A stretch of 31,400 nt of DNA from DATKEH01 sp035546355 (GCA_035546355.1 DATKEH010000063.1:1-31400); one strand, 5' to 3'; counted from the stretch's first letter, positions 23,866 through 31,400 are shown. The notes: a model not told the origin generated them from the letters alone. Program-made: numbers and translations.

Positions 23866-25038
23866 TCAGGCGGCGACCTTGGCCGGCCGCTCCCCCCGCT
23901 CTAGCAGGAGGTCGATGCCCCGCTCGAGGATCAGCTGATCCAGGGTGAGGTCCCTCTCGGACAGCCGGCGCGACCGCTCCCGTACCCGCAGGTCGGGCTG
24001 TAGCGGGTCGTCGATCCCTTCCCCGGAGGGGCCACTGTAGAAGGCGTCGGTGATCCGCAGCAGCGCCCCGGTGGAGAGCTCGATGAGGGAGGAGCGTCCG
24101 GCGTGGCCGAAGGTCGGCTCGCCCACCAGCTCGGCCTGCGCCCCTTCGGACAGGACCGCCGCCAGCACCTCGGCGGCTCCCAGGGTGCCGCCGTCGACCA
24201 ACACCACCAGGTCGCCGCGCCAGGCGGCCGGCCGGGAGTCGGCGAACCGCTCGCGGATCTGTTGCTTGCTGCGCAACGAGCCGAGCTCGGCGTCGACGAA
24301 CAGGTCGGCGACCTCGTACGCCGCGGTGGGATCGCCGCCCGCCGTGCCGCGCAGATCGACCACCAGGCGGTCGTCGGCGACTCCGCCCAAGGCCTCCGCC
24401 ACCACCTCGGCGGTGCCAGGACCGAAGGACTCGATGGTGAGCACCGGCACGCCGCGTACCGTCTCCATCCGCACGCCCCGCGGCTGGAAGGTCGCCGGCG
24501 TCAGCGTCGCCTCCTGGGCCTCGCCGCGCCGCAACAGCGCGAGCTTCACCGGCGCGGGTGACTTCTCGGCGACCAGCGCCTCGATCTGCCAGACGTCCAG
24601 CTCGCGCGTCGGCTCGCCATCCACCTGCGCCACCAGGTCGCCGCGCTCGACGCCCGCGGTGGCCGCCGGGCTGCCCGGCACCACTCCCGCTGCGTAGATC
24701 CACCCCCGGTCGCGGACCAGCAGCAGACCGCTGTCCTCGAGCGGGCGCCCGTTCAGGCGCCGGAATGCCTCTGCCTCGTCGGCCGGGACGTAGATCGAGA
24801 AGGGGTCGAGAGCATCGGCGGTGCCCTCGTAGGCGCCCTCCATCAGCAGCGCCACGTCGGTCTCCTCGACGTACGCCTGCCGCACCAGGCCGAGGATCTC
24901 GGTGAACACCGAGAGGTGCTTGTAGAGGGAGTCCGGCTCGGGCTCCCCCTGCCGTGCCGCCGCGGCGAGCCAGGAGGCGGCGCCGAGGAGCAGGGCGACG
25001 AGCAGCGAGGCGGCGAGGAAGCGTAGGCGATTGCGCAT
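23866..25038 (-). CDS. S41-family (CtpA-like) peptidase homologue lacking catalytic Ser and Lys
   Basis: 390 aa, ATG at 25038, 2 bp after the EnvC-like gene's stop. An N-terminal signal or anchor (RFLAASLLVALLLGAASWLAAA) is followed by an S41 N-terminal segment with VRQAYVEETD and a PDZ domain (about 80-165, SGLLLVRDRGWIYAAGVVPGSPAATAG split across it). The C-terminal S41 core has DLRGTAGG and LVDGGTLGAAEV. In active members the pattern is G-(S/T)-A-S-A-x-E, where the second Ser is the nucleophile; here that residue is G287. The lysine of TFGKG is H312 (TFGHAG), exactly 25 residues later as in E. coli Prc (compared from memory). The intervening Asp is E298. All three are changed, so it is a probable pseudoprotease that could act as a scaffold or substrate-binding partner. 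Confidence 0.88.
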   Translation of the reverse strand: MRNRLRFLAASLLVALLLGAASWLAAAARQGEPEPDSLYKHLSVFTEILGLVRQAYVEETDVALLMEGAYEGTADALDPFSIYVPADEAEAFRRLNGRPLEDSGLLLVRDRGWIYAAGVVPGSPAATAGVERGDLVAQVDGEPTRELDVWQIEALVAEKSPAPVKLALLRRGEAQEATLTPATFQPRGVRMETVRGVPVLTIESFGPGTAEVVAEALGGVADDRLVVDLRGTAGGDPTAAYEVADLFVDAELGSLRSKQQIRERFADSRPAAWRGDLVVLVDGGTLGAAEVLAAVLSEGAQAELVGEPTFGHAGRSSLIELSTGALLRITDAFYSGPSGEGIDDPLQPDLRVRERSRRLSERDLTLDQLILERGIDLLLERGERPAKVAA

Positions 25039-25040
25039 GA

Positions 25041-26213
25041 TCAGTTTCGCAGCCAGGCCAGCGGATCCTGGGGCCGATTCTCTTCCCGGATCTCGAAGTA
25101 GAGGGAGCTCCCAGCGGTGCCCAGGGTCTGGCCCAACGATACCACGTCACCGTAGGCGGCCTCGAGCCGGGCGAGGCCGGCGTAGAGGGTGAAGACACGT
25201 CCGGCGTGGTGGACGATGACCGTGGGCCCGTAGCCCTGGAAGGGAGCGGCGAACAGCACCTTCCCTGGAAACACGGCACCTACCTCGGAACCTTCCCGGG
25301 TGGCGATGGCGATCCCGTTGTGCGGGGTGCGCGTGCGGTAGCGCGGGTCCAGCCGTGGGCCGAAACGGACCGTCACGGCGCCGCGCGCAGGCCAGTCGAG
25401 GACCCCACGGAACTGCTGGATCGGCGTGCCCGAGAGCGGCGTGGCGTTGCGGCCGTAGAGGAAGGCGAGGAAGCCGGAGAGCTTGCGCTCGGTTTCGGCG
25501 AGGGCCACGGTGCGGGTCTCCAGGCTCTGCCGGCGCTGCGCCGCCTGCGCCAGCAGCTGCGACTGCTCGCGGCGCAGCTGTTGGAGCCGCCCCCGTCGCT
25601 GCTCCTCCTGGGCGAGCCAGACCTCGACCCGCGACCGCTCCTGCGCCAGCTCCTCCTCCTCGAGCGACAGCCGCGCCCGGGTGTCGAGGAACTCCTCCAG
25701 CGTCCGGCCGTCCCGCCGCGCGAGGTAGCGCAGCTGGCGGATCGCCGGCAGCACCCGGTCGTCGGAGGGCAGCGACAGCAGCAGCCGGAGATAGCCGGCG
25801 CGCCCCAGCCGGTACAGCCCCACCAGCTGGCGATGGAGGTCGCCGCGCACCCGCTCGAGGTCCGCCTCCAGCGCCGCGACCCGGCCCTCCAGCGCCGCCA
25901 CCCGCTCCCGCGCCAGCTCCTGGGCGGCGCGCGCCTCGGCGACGCGGCGCTCCTGCAGGGTCAGCTCGAGGCGGGTCTGCTCGAGCTCACTCGAGAGCGA
26001 CCGTTCGCGCAGCTGGGCGCGGGAGAGGTCCGCCTGCAGGCCGGCGATCTCGCCGCGGATCCGCTCGAGCGCCGCCTCGCGGTCCTCGGCGGGGGCGGCG
26101 GCGGGCAGCGCCGCGCCGCGCAGCGGCGGGGCCAGCAGCACGGCGAGCAGGAGGGCTACGGCGACGGCCACCGGAGCTCTCGACCCCTCTCGGCGATCGA
26201 CCAGACGACGCAC
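25041..26213 (-). CDS. EnvC-like murein hydrolase activator (coiled coil + degenerate LytM/M23)
   Basis: 390 aa. The start is GTG 26213 because AAGGGGGA lies just upstream and a signal peptide follows (RAPVAVAVALLLAVLLAPPLRGAA). The long frame continues upstream but overlaps the AlkP gene. Residues about 38-250 are a coiled coil rich in Glu, Arg, Gln and Leu. Residues about 265-390 are a LytM/M23 domain. The zinc ligands are incomplete: H298 remains, but the Asp four residues later is A302 (HNGIAI). The HxH motif is missing because LHFE-type residues are SLYFE (370-374). EnvC itself is degenerate in the same way and activates amidases at the septum. The periplasmic location and operon with S41 and YibQ homologues support this role. 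Confidence 0.9.
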   Translation of the reverse strand: MRRLVDRREGSRAPVAVAVALLLAVLLAPPLRGAALPAAAPAEDREAALERIRGEIAGLQADLSRAQLRERSLSSELEQTRLELTLQERRVAEARAAQELARERVAALEGRVAALEADLERVRGDLHRQLVGLYRLGRAGYLRLLLSLPSDDRVLPAIRQLRYLARRDGRTLEEFLDTRARLSLEEEELAQERSRVEVWLAQEEQRRGRLQQLRREQSQLLAQAAQRRQSLETRTVALAETERKLSGFLAFLYGRNATPLSGTPIQQFRGVLDWPARGAVTVRFGPRLDPRYRTRTPHNGIAIATREGSEVGAVFPGKVLFAAPFQGYGPTVIVHHAGRVFTLYAGLARLEAAYGDVVSLGQTLGTAGSSLYFEIREENRPQDPLAWLRN

Positions 26214-26245
26214 CCGTCCCCCTTGGTGATCCGCAGCCCTTCTAC

Positions 26246-28435
26246 CTACCGTGGCAGCAAGCTCCTGCCGTCGAGCCCCTCCGGGGACTGCTGGCCGTGG
26301 AGCTCGATGACCGTCGGCATCACGTCGCCGATGTAGGGGGCCTCCGCCGCCAGCTCGAGGTTGCTGAACAGGATGCCGTTGACCAGGGGTGGATAGACCG
26401 AACAGTGGTCGCCGCTCCAGTACTGGGTATTGGGCTCGACCACCTCTTTGCCGATGCCGCCCAGGGTGTCCTGCCACCCCACCCGATACCCCACGCTGTT
26501 GGAAGGGATCAGGTCGGGGATCAGCAGCGGGTCGTAGACCCCGTGCGCCTCGTCGCGGGTGAAGACGTGCGCCACCGGGTGCAGGCCGGTGCTCTCGTCC
26601 ACGTACGCCTCGAGCTTCTCCTTGATCTCCTGCAGCAGGGCTTCGTACTCCGCCCCCGGCGCCACCGTGCCCTGGGCTTCCCGCCCCCTGAGGTTGACGT
26701 AGATGTTGCCGAGGCCGAGCGCGTAGGCCCTGGTCCTGCTCCAGTCGACGTTGACGAAGAAGTCCCCCTGGTCGAAGAGGTCCTCGAGGTTCTTCCGCTC
26801 CGGGTCCTCGCCGGTGAGCGCCATGTAGCCGTTCTTGGCCAGCCAGGTGTTGTAGTTCATCGACCAGCGGAACGAGGCGAAGCCGTGGTCGGAAACGACC
26901 AGCAGGTGGGTGCCCGCGGGCATCCGCCGCATCACCTCGCCGACGATGCGATCCATGGTCTGGTACGCCGCCAGGATCGAGCCGCCGTACTCCGCCGCCA
27001 GCTCGGCGTCGTACATCGGGTGCTCGGCGTCGAAGAGCCGGAACATCATGTGCTGCACCCGGTCGGTAAACTCGAAGTAGTGCACCAGCACGTCCCACCC
27101 GTCGGCCTCGTCGAGCAGCCCGTAGAGCATCTTCTCCTCCTCGCCAACGGTGTAGGCCACGTCCTCGAGGAAGATGTCCTCGTCGATGGTGCCCTCGTCC
27201 AGCGACCAGGTGTCGATCGCCCAACCGATGGTCTTGAACAGCCCGAAGCGGCTGGTCAGGCGCTCGAGGAACTCGGGAGGCGCGGTGAGGGCGAAGCCGG
27301 GCGGCAGCGCCGTGGGGTCGAACTGGATCGGCGACAGGTACAGCCGCACCTCGGGCTCGAGGGACAGCAGCCGGAAGCGGCCGATGCCGTGCAGCGCGAT
27401 CAGCGGGTTGACCGTGAAGGGGAAGCGTACCCAGTCGCTCCACTCCCCCGGCGGCAGCCGCAGCGTCTGGTCTCCGACCTCGATCAGCAGGTGGGATCCG
27501 TCCTCCGGCACCTCGACCACCATCGGCAGGTACACATAGCCCGTCTCTCCCCGCCCCGGAAACACGTCTTTCAGCGGCGGCCCCTTGATCTCGGTCTCGA
27601 TGCGGCCGCGGTTGTCGACCAGCTCCACCACCTCGACCGAGAAGTCGCCGCCGCCGCGCGGCTGGAAGAACAGCTCGGAGGTGAAGTAGAAGGGCTTGCC
27701 GATGCGAAACGACAGGTCCGGCGTGCCCAGGCCGGAGAGCAGCGCGCCGTGCTCCCAGGCCTCCGGCGGGAAGTTCTGCGGCAGTCGCACCACCCGCACC
27801 CGCTCCCCCCCCTTCCCCAGCACCTGCCAGAACGTCTCTCCCTGCCGCGGGTTGACCGCCACCTTCCGCTCCACCGGCAGCCACTTGGCGGCGGCGACGC
27901 CCGCCCCGACCCCGGCCAGCACGCCGACGACGGCGCCGGCGGCCACCGCCCAGACCGTGCGCATGCGGAACAGCTTGAGCGCCAGGGAGATCAGCAGGGT
28001 CAGCGCCAGCGCCAGGCCCAGGCCCACCACCAGCGGCGTCCGCTCGCCCCACAGGAAGGCCTCCTGGCTCTCGGTCACCAACGCCAGTCGCGGCTGGTAG
28101 TTCTCGACGTTGCGGGTGAGGAAGTCGAACACGCCGTGCCGCCCGGGGTCGAGGCCGGTGGCGAAGGTCGACCACGATACCGGCGTCTGCGAAGGGATGG
28201 TGGAGCGCAGGGGGGCGAAGGTCCCCTCCTGCCGCAGCCTGGCCAGGTTGGGCAGCTTGCCCTCGTCCATCCACTGCCGCGTCAGCTCCGCGTCGGCGCC
28301 GTCGAAGCCGAGGATGATGGTGCGGGCGTCGTCGGCCGCCTGCGCCCCGGCCGCCGGGAGCGCGGCGAGGAGGCAGAGCGCCAGACAGGCCGGGATGACC
28401 CGCGTGCGGAGGGTGAGGAGGGTCCGTTGCGGCAT
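26246..28435 (-). CDS. Alkaline-phosphatase-superfamily phosphodiesterase with internal membrane hairpin
   Basis: 729 aa, ATG at 28435 with AGAGGA 8 nt upstream. The signal peptide is VIPACLALCLLAALPAAGAQA (to about residue 33). The metal and nucleophile pattern of the type I phosphodiesterase/alkaline phosphatase superfamily is present: D45 in FDGAD, T84 in SQTPVSW, then DRVQH, SDHGF, and a final His in GDHCSVYPP. Two membrane segments lie inside the fold (about 133-155 and 160-184), forming a hairpin that leaves both catalytic parts in the periplasm. A beta-rich inserted domain follows (about 235-390). It may hydrolyse phosphodiesters or transfer phospho-groups on envelope polymers; the substrate is unknown. 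It is the first gene of the operon, 32 bp before the EnvC-like gene. Confidence 0.88.
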   Translation of the reverse strand: MPQRTLLTLRTRVIPACLALCLLAALPAAGAQAADDARTIILGFDGADAELTRQWMDEGKLPNLARLRQEGTFAPLRSTIPSQTPVSWSTFATGLDPGRHGVFDFLTRNVENYQPRLALVTESQEAFLWGERTPLVVGLGLALALTLLISLALKLFRMRTVWAVAAGAVVGVLAGVGAGVAAAKWLPVERKVAVNPRQGETFWQVLGKGGERVRVVRLPQNFPPEAWEHGALLSGLGTPDLSFRIGKPFYFTSELFFQPRGGGDFSVEVVELVDNRGRIETEIKGPPLKDVFPGRGETGYVYLPMVVEVPEDGSHLLIEVGDQTLRLPPGEWSDWVRFPFTVNPLIALHGIGRFRLLSLEPEVRLYLSPIQFDPTALPPGFALTAPPEFLERLTSRFGLFKTIGWAIDTWSLDEGTIDEDIFLEDVAYTVGEEEKMLYGLLDEADGWDVLVHYFEFTDRVQHMMFRLFDAEHPMYDAELAAEYGGSILAAYQTMDRIVGEVMRRMPAGTHLLVVSDHGFASFRWSMNYNTWLAKNGYMALTGEDPERKNLEDLFDQGDFFVNVDWSRTRAYALGLGNIYVNLRGREAQGTVAPGAEYEALLQEIKEKLEAYVDESTGLHPVAHVFTRDEAHGVYDPLLIPDLIPSNSVGYRVGWQDTLGGIGKEVVEPNTQYWSGDHCSVYPPLVNGILFSNLELAAEAPYIGDVMPTVIELHGQQSPEGLDGRSLLPR

Positions 28436-28513
28436 CGTACGCGTCCTCTGCGGCGGCACCCGGGGGAGCCGGAAGCTGTTTCGGTTCGGGGCCGCGGGGG
28501 CCGCGGCCGGGCG

Positions 28514-28519
28514 ATGATA
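28514..28519 (-). promoter_or_regulatory. Candidate -10 element (TATCAT) for the five-gene envelope operon
   Basis: TATCAT on the minus strand, in the context GCTATCATC, lies 78 nt before ATG 28435 in the divergent spacer with the MFS gene. The same hexamer precedes the kinase and VOC genes. It is the only AT-rich hexamer of this kind in the spacer. Confidence 0.4.
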
Positions 28520-28556
28520 GCAGCCGGGCCGCCGCGCGCCCCCGGGTCGGCATGTC

Positions 28557-29894
28557 ATGCTCCGCGCAGCCATGACGCATCGCCGGGAGGCCCATCCGGG
28601 GGATGGCAGCCCTCTCGCCGCCCCCGCGGCGCCCCGCCGACCTTCCGGGTGGCGGGGCCTCTACTCGGGCCGCGGCCTCGGCGGCAACGTGCGGGCGTTG
28701 TCGTGGACCTCCTTCTTCCAGGACGTCGCCAGCGAGATGGTCTACCCGCTGCTGCCGGGGTTCCTCGTCGCGCTCGGCGGCGGCGCGGCGATGCTCGGGG
28801 CGATGGAGTCGGCCGCCGAGGCGATGCTCGCCCTGGTCAAGGGGTGGGCGGGGCAGGCGAGCGACCGCGCCGGCCGGCGCAAGCCCTTCGTGCTGCACGG
28901 TTACGGCTGGTCGGCGGCGACCCGGCCGCTGCTCGCCCTGGCGGCGGCGCCGCTGCAGGTGGTGCTGCTGCGGGTGGCGGATCGCTTCGCCAAGGGCCTG
29001 CGCACGGCGCCGCGGGACGCGTGGATCGCCGAGAGCGCCCCGGCGGCGGAGCGCGCCTACGCCTTCTCCTTCCACCGCGGGCTCGATCACCTGGGGGCGG
29101 CGGTGGGACCGCTGCTGGCAGCGGCAGTGCTGGCGCTGGCGCCCGGGCGCGTGCGCTGGGTCTTCGCCCTGGCCACTCTCCCCGCGCTCGCCGGCGTGCT
29201 GATCGTGGCTCGGCGCGTCGAGGAGCGGGCGGCCGCGGAGGGCCACCCCTACGCCGAGCGGCGCGACGACACCGCCACCGGCGGTCGTAGGGGCCGGCCT
29301 CTGCGCCGGCCCTCCGCCCCGCCGCTCCAACCCACCCTGCGCGTCCCGCCCCCCCTGCGCCGGCCGCTGGCGGCCTTCTTCCTCTTCTCCCTGGGCAACG
29401 CCAGCGACGCGTTCCTGCTGCTGCTCGCCGCGACTCTCGGCTTCTCACCCCTCGGCCTGACCCTGCTGTGGTCGGGGCTGCACCTGGCGAAGTGGGCGGC
29501 TTCGGCCCCTGCCGGGCGGCTCGCCGACCGCCTCGGGCCACGGCGGCCGGTGCTGGCGGGCTGGCTGCTCTACGCGCTGGTCTATCTGGGGCTGGCGGTG
29601 GTCGACGGCCCTGGCCCCTTCGTCGTGCTGCTGCTCGGCTACGCGGTCTACTACGGGCTCACCGAAGGCGCCGAGCGGGCGCTTATCGTACAGCTCGCCG
29701 CCGGCGCCATGGGCACCGGCAGCAGCCTGGGCGCCTTCCACCTGGTCACCGGGCTCGGCCTGTTCGCCGCGAGCCTGACGTTCGGTCTGGTCTGGGAGCT
29801 GGCCTCTCGCCAGGCGGCGTTCGCCCTCGGGGCGGCGCTGGCCGGCGCGGCGGCCCTCCTGCTGCTCGGCGCCGGGCGCACCGCCCGCGCCTGA
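28557..29894 (+). CDS. Major facilitator superfamily permease
   Basis: 445 aa if ATG 28557 is used. ATG 28572 (MTHRREAH) is also possible, and neither has a Shine-Dalgarno. The membrane part begins near residue 40 (NVRALSWTSFFQDVASEMVYPLLPGFLVALG, split here by segment breaks) and has about 12 helices. The GQASDRAGRRKP loop between helices 2 and 3 is the family's cytoplasmic signature. A second half begins near residue 260 (RPLAAFFLFSLGNASDAF), and the matching loop is GRLADRLGPRRP. A basic, Pro-rich loop separates the halves and carries a palindromic insertion. The substrate is not identifiable. Its stop is 12 bp before mscL, so the two may be cotranscribed. Confidence 0.85.
   Translation: MLRAAMTHRREAHPGDGSPLAAPAAPRRPSGWRGLYSGRGLGGNVRALSWTSFFQDVASEMVYPLLPGFLVALGGGAAMLGAMESAAEAMLALVKGWAGQASDRAGRRKPFVLHGYGWSAATRPLLALAAAPLQVVLLRVADRFAKGLRTAPRDAWIAESAPAAERAYAFSFHRGLDHLGAAVGPLLAAAVLALAPGRVRWVFALATLPALAGVLIVARRVEERAAAEGHPYAERRDDTATGGRRGRPLRRPSAPPLQPTLRVPPPLRRPLAAFFLFSLGNASDAFLLLLAATLGFSPLGLTLLWSGLHLAKWAASAPAGRLADRLGPRRPVLAGWLLYALVYLGLAVVDGPGPFVVLLLGYAVYYGLTEGAERALIVQLAAGAMGTGSSLGAFHLVTGLGLFAASLTFGLVWELASRQAAFALGAALAGAAALLLLGAGRTARA
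29284..29313. repeat. REP-like palindrome inside the MFS coding region
   Basis: GTAGG begins the unit, followed by arms GGGCCGGC (29291-29298) and GCCGGCCC (29305-29312) around CTCTGC. The shape GTAGGGGC-arm-arm-GCCC resembles a repetitive extragenic palindrome seen in many genomes. Here it lies in frame in the loop between the two membrane halves of the MFS protein, adding a basic GRRGRPLRR stretch. Confidence 0.5.
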
Positions 29895-29906
29895 AAGGAG
29901 GTACCC

Positions 29907-30398
29907 GTGCTCGAGGATTTCAAGAAGTTCGCGCTGCGTGGCAACGTGGTGGACATGGCCGTCGGCTTCACCGTCGGCGTCGCCTTCGCCGCCATCGCCC
30001 GGTCGCTGGTCGACGACCTGCTGATGCCGCCGATCAGCCTGTTGACCGGCCGGGTGGACTTCGTCAACCGCTTCTGGGTGCTGCGCGACGGCACCGCCGG
30101 GGCTCCTCCGTACCCGACGCTGGACGCCGCCCGCGAGGCCGGCGCCGTCACCGTCAACTGGGGCCTGTTCGTCAACAACCTGCTCACCTTCCTGCTCATC
30201 GCCATGGCCATCTTCCTGCTCGTTCGCGCCGTCAACCGCCTCGAGGAGCGGATGGAGGAGCGCTTCGGCCAGGAGAAGCCGGTCCCCGGCGAGCCCAGCG
30301 ACAAGAAGTGCTCCTTCTGTCTCAGCACCATCCCCTACAAGGCCGTGCGCTGCCCGCAGTGCACCTCGCAGCTGCAGCCGGCCGGCGCCGGTGGCTGA
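29907..30398 (+). CDS. mscL: Large-conductance mechanosensitive channel with C-terminal zinc-ribbon
   Basis: 163 aa, GTG start at 29907 with AAGGAGGT 5 nt upstream. It is the homopentameric inner-membrane channel that releases solutes on osmotic downshock. MscL signatures are present: LEDFKKFALRGNVVDMAVGF as the N-terminal and first helix, LLMPPISLLTG at its end, a periplasmic loop, NNLLTFLLIAMAIFLLV as the second helix, and an RLEERMEERF cytoplasmic helix. After this, the C-terminus departs from the usual end: KKCSFCLSTIP and RCPQC give C135, C138, C149 and C152 in a CxxC-x10-CxxC pattern, a probable zinc ribbon. The tail is cytoplasmic and would put five metal sites below the pore. Confidence 0.94.
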   Translation: MLEDFKKFALRGNVVDMAVGFTVGVAFAAIARSLVDDLLMPPISLLTGRVDFVNRFWVLRDGTAGAPPYPTLDAAREAGAVTVNWGLFVNNLLTFLLIAMAIFLLVRAVNRLEERMEERFGQEKPVPGEPSDKKCSFCLSTIPYKAVRCPQCTSQLQPAGAGG

Positions 30399-30413
30399 GC
30401 CTCTCGGCGGCGC

Positions 30414-31400
30414 CTACTCCGACTTCTCGCGCTGCGCGCCGGACGGCGCGCCGACGGTGGTGATGGCGGTCGACAGCAGGCCGCTCATCTCGTCGCGCAC
30501 CACCGCGACGATGCGGTGCAGCGGGGTCTTCACCGGCATCGCCACTTCGTACACGTAGTTGGCGGCGGGCCGGCCGGCGTCGCTCGCCGCCGGGAGCGCC
30601 ACCGGTATCGCCCTGCTGCGCACGTCGGTCAGCCTGCCATCTCGGCGTTGGGCGCCGACGAAGACGGTGATCAGGCAGCTTCGCGAACCGGCCTCGTCGA
30701 GACAGCTCAAACCCGCGGTGGGAATGGTGAGGCGGAGGCGCCAACCGCCGCCGGTGGGTTCCTGACCCGTATCCCCGCGGTCCGCCGACAGGGCCAGGGC
30801 CAGCGGATTGTCCACCACGTCGAGGAGCAGCGCGGCGCGCGCCTGCGCCGCCGCCTCCTCGTCGCGGGTGCGGAACTGGAAGCGGGTGCGGTAGCGCAGC
30901 CGGACGCCGGGGCGGTCCACCTCGACGCGCACGGTGCTCACCCTCCCGGCCCGGCGCGCGGTGGGGGTGAAGCCGAGGGAATAGAAGTGCGCCAGATCCT
31001 GAGCGATGCCGCCGAGAGCCGTGAGGTAGTCGTTGCGCTCGAGCAGGGCCCGGCCGCCGGTGTCGAGAGCCAGCGCCGCCAGCGGGTCCTGGTGGTTGGC
31101 GCGCCGCGCGGCGTCGAGCTCCGGCGTGACCAGACGATGCGCCTGCGAGGCGTCGGCCGCGCCCAGCACCTGCAGCCCGGTGGCCTGCAACGTGTACAGC
31201 GTGACCTCCGCGGAGTTGGCGCGGCCGGTGACCGCGGCGAGGTCGCCGGAGGCGTCGAAGCCGGCCGCGGCGAGCGCCGCCTCGCCGCCCTGCACCTGGT
31301 CGAGGGCCGTTGCCTCGACGGCCCACTGGATGCCCTGCCGCGCGCCGCTGCCGTCGCACAGCATCCCCACGTAGCCGAAGACCTCGGCGCCGGCGCGCAG
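30414..31400 (-). CDS. VWFA-related secreted protein, partial (5' end outside window)
   Basis: The frame is open to the window edge, so the N-terminus and start are missing; a GTG at 31370 lies within the gene and is not taken as the start. The visible 328 residues match the C-terminal half of a VWFA-related domain protein of the type common in Acidobacteriota: LDTGGRALLERNDYLTALGGI, then DLAHFYSLGFTP, and VEVDRPGVRLRYRTRF. The metal-ion-dependent adhesion site would lie outside the window. A beta-sandwich follows (LRLTIPTAGLSC) and a hydrophilic C-terminus. Two Cys (in LSCLDEAGSRSC) could form a disulfide. It converges on mscL with a 15-bp gap. The function in the family is unknown. Confidence 0.78.
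   Translation of the reverse strand: MRAGAEVFGYVGMLCDGSGARQGIQWAVEATALDQVQGGEAALAAAGFDASGDLAAVTGRANSAEVTLYTLQATGLQVLGAADASQAHRLVTPELDAARRANHQDPLAALALDTGGRALLERNDYLTALGGIAQDLAHFYSLGFTPTARRAGRVSTVRVEVDRPGVRLRYRTRFQFRTRDEEAAAQARAALLLDVVDNPLALALSADRGDTGQEPTGGGWRLRLTIPTAGLSCLDEAGSRSCLITVFVGAQRRDGRLTDVRSRAIPVALPAASDAGRPAANYVYEVAMPVKTPLHRIVAVVRDEMSGLLSTAITTVGAPSGAQREKSE

Noticed and set aside
25355..29290. A 1311-codon plus-strand frame across the envelope operon
   Set aside because: It is antisense to EnvC and AlkP, with no recognisable domain and no Shine-Dalgarno. It is a result of GC-rich third positions.
25041..29330. A 1429-codon minus-strand frame containing EnvC at its end
   Set aside because: Only the last 390 residues have EnvC features, including a signal peptide after GTG 26213 with a Shine-Dalgarno. 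The upstream part overlaps the AlkP and MFS genes in a meaningless frame.

Overview
The window is very GC-rich (about 70% by eye) and gene-dense. It reads as a chromosomal segment of a Gram-negative-type bacterium, most plausibly an Acidobacteriota member (Thermoanaerobaculia-like). This placement is an inference. It rests on a Ser/Thr kinase with FlgO-like and TPR domains, a PknK-like kinase-ATPase-TPR protein, a VWFA-related secreted protein, and an EnvC/S41/YibQ envelope operon. I see no transposase, phage gene, CRISPR array, rRNA or tRNA. The longest gene-free stretch is about 215 bp (14388-14602).

Layout. 1-171 is the 3' end of pdxH. 182-1672 (-) is a secreted alpha/beta hydrolase with C-terminal TPR-like helices. 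1807-6772 holds two lipid genes, a cyclopropane-synthase-like methyltransferase and an acyl desaturase, with a kinase-FlgO-TPR gene between them. 6691-10875 is a divergent pair of paralogous SLC13/DASS-type permeases whose 63-bp spacer contains a perfect 11-bp inverted repeat. 10999-14121 is a kinase-ATPase-TPR protein. 14112-15725 holds a DUF4242 protein, a small membrane protein and a secreted cupin. 15791-17879 (-) is a VOC protein followed by fhs, a one-carbon folate enzyme. 17936-21195 is a YbbA/YbbP-like ABC exporter pair. 21262-22129 is a two-gene unit: a secreted solo STN domain and a divergent PilZ protein. 22139-28435 (-) is a five-gene envelope operon in the order AlkP-superfamily phosphodiesterase, EnvC-like activator, S41 peptidase homologue, YibQ-like deacetylase, DUF429-like protein. 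28557-30398 is an MFS permease and an MscL with a zinc-ribbon tail. 30414-31400 (-) is a partial VWFA-related protein.

How the genes fit together. Much of the window concerns the envelope: membrane lipid modification, septal peptidoglycan remodelling, export or insertion of envelope material, osmotic release, and kinase signalling. The clearest anomaly is in the conserved envC-ctpA-yibQ operon. Its S41 protein keeps the fold but has glycine at the catalytic serine position and histidine at the catalytic lysine position, so it looks like a pseudoprotease. Several genes that begin a transcription unit have no Shine-Dalgarno sequence but have a TANNNT -10-like hexamer 6-14 nt before the start codon, while genes inside operons have good Shine-Dalgarno sequences. 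This suggests common leaderless or near-leaderless transcription.
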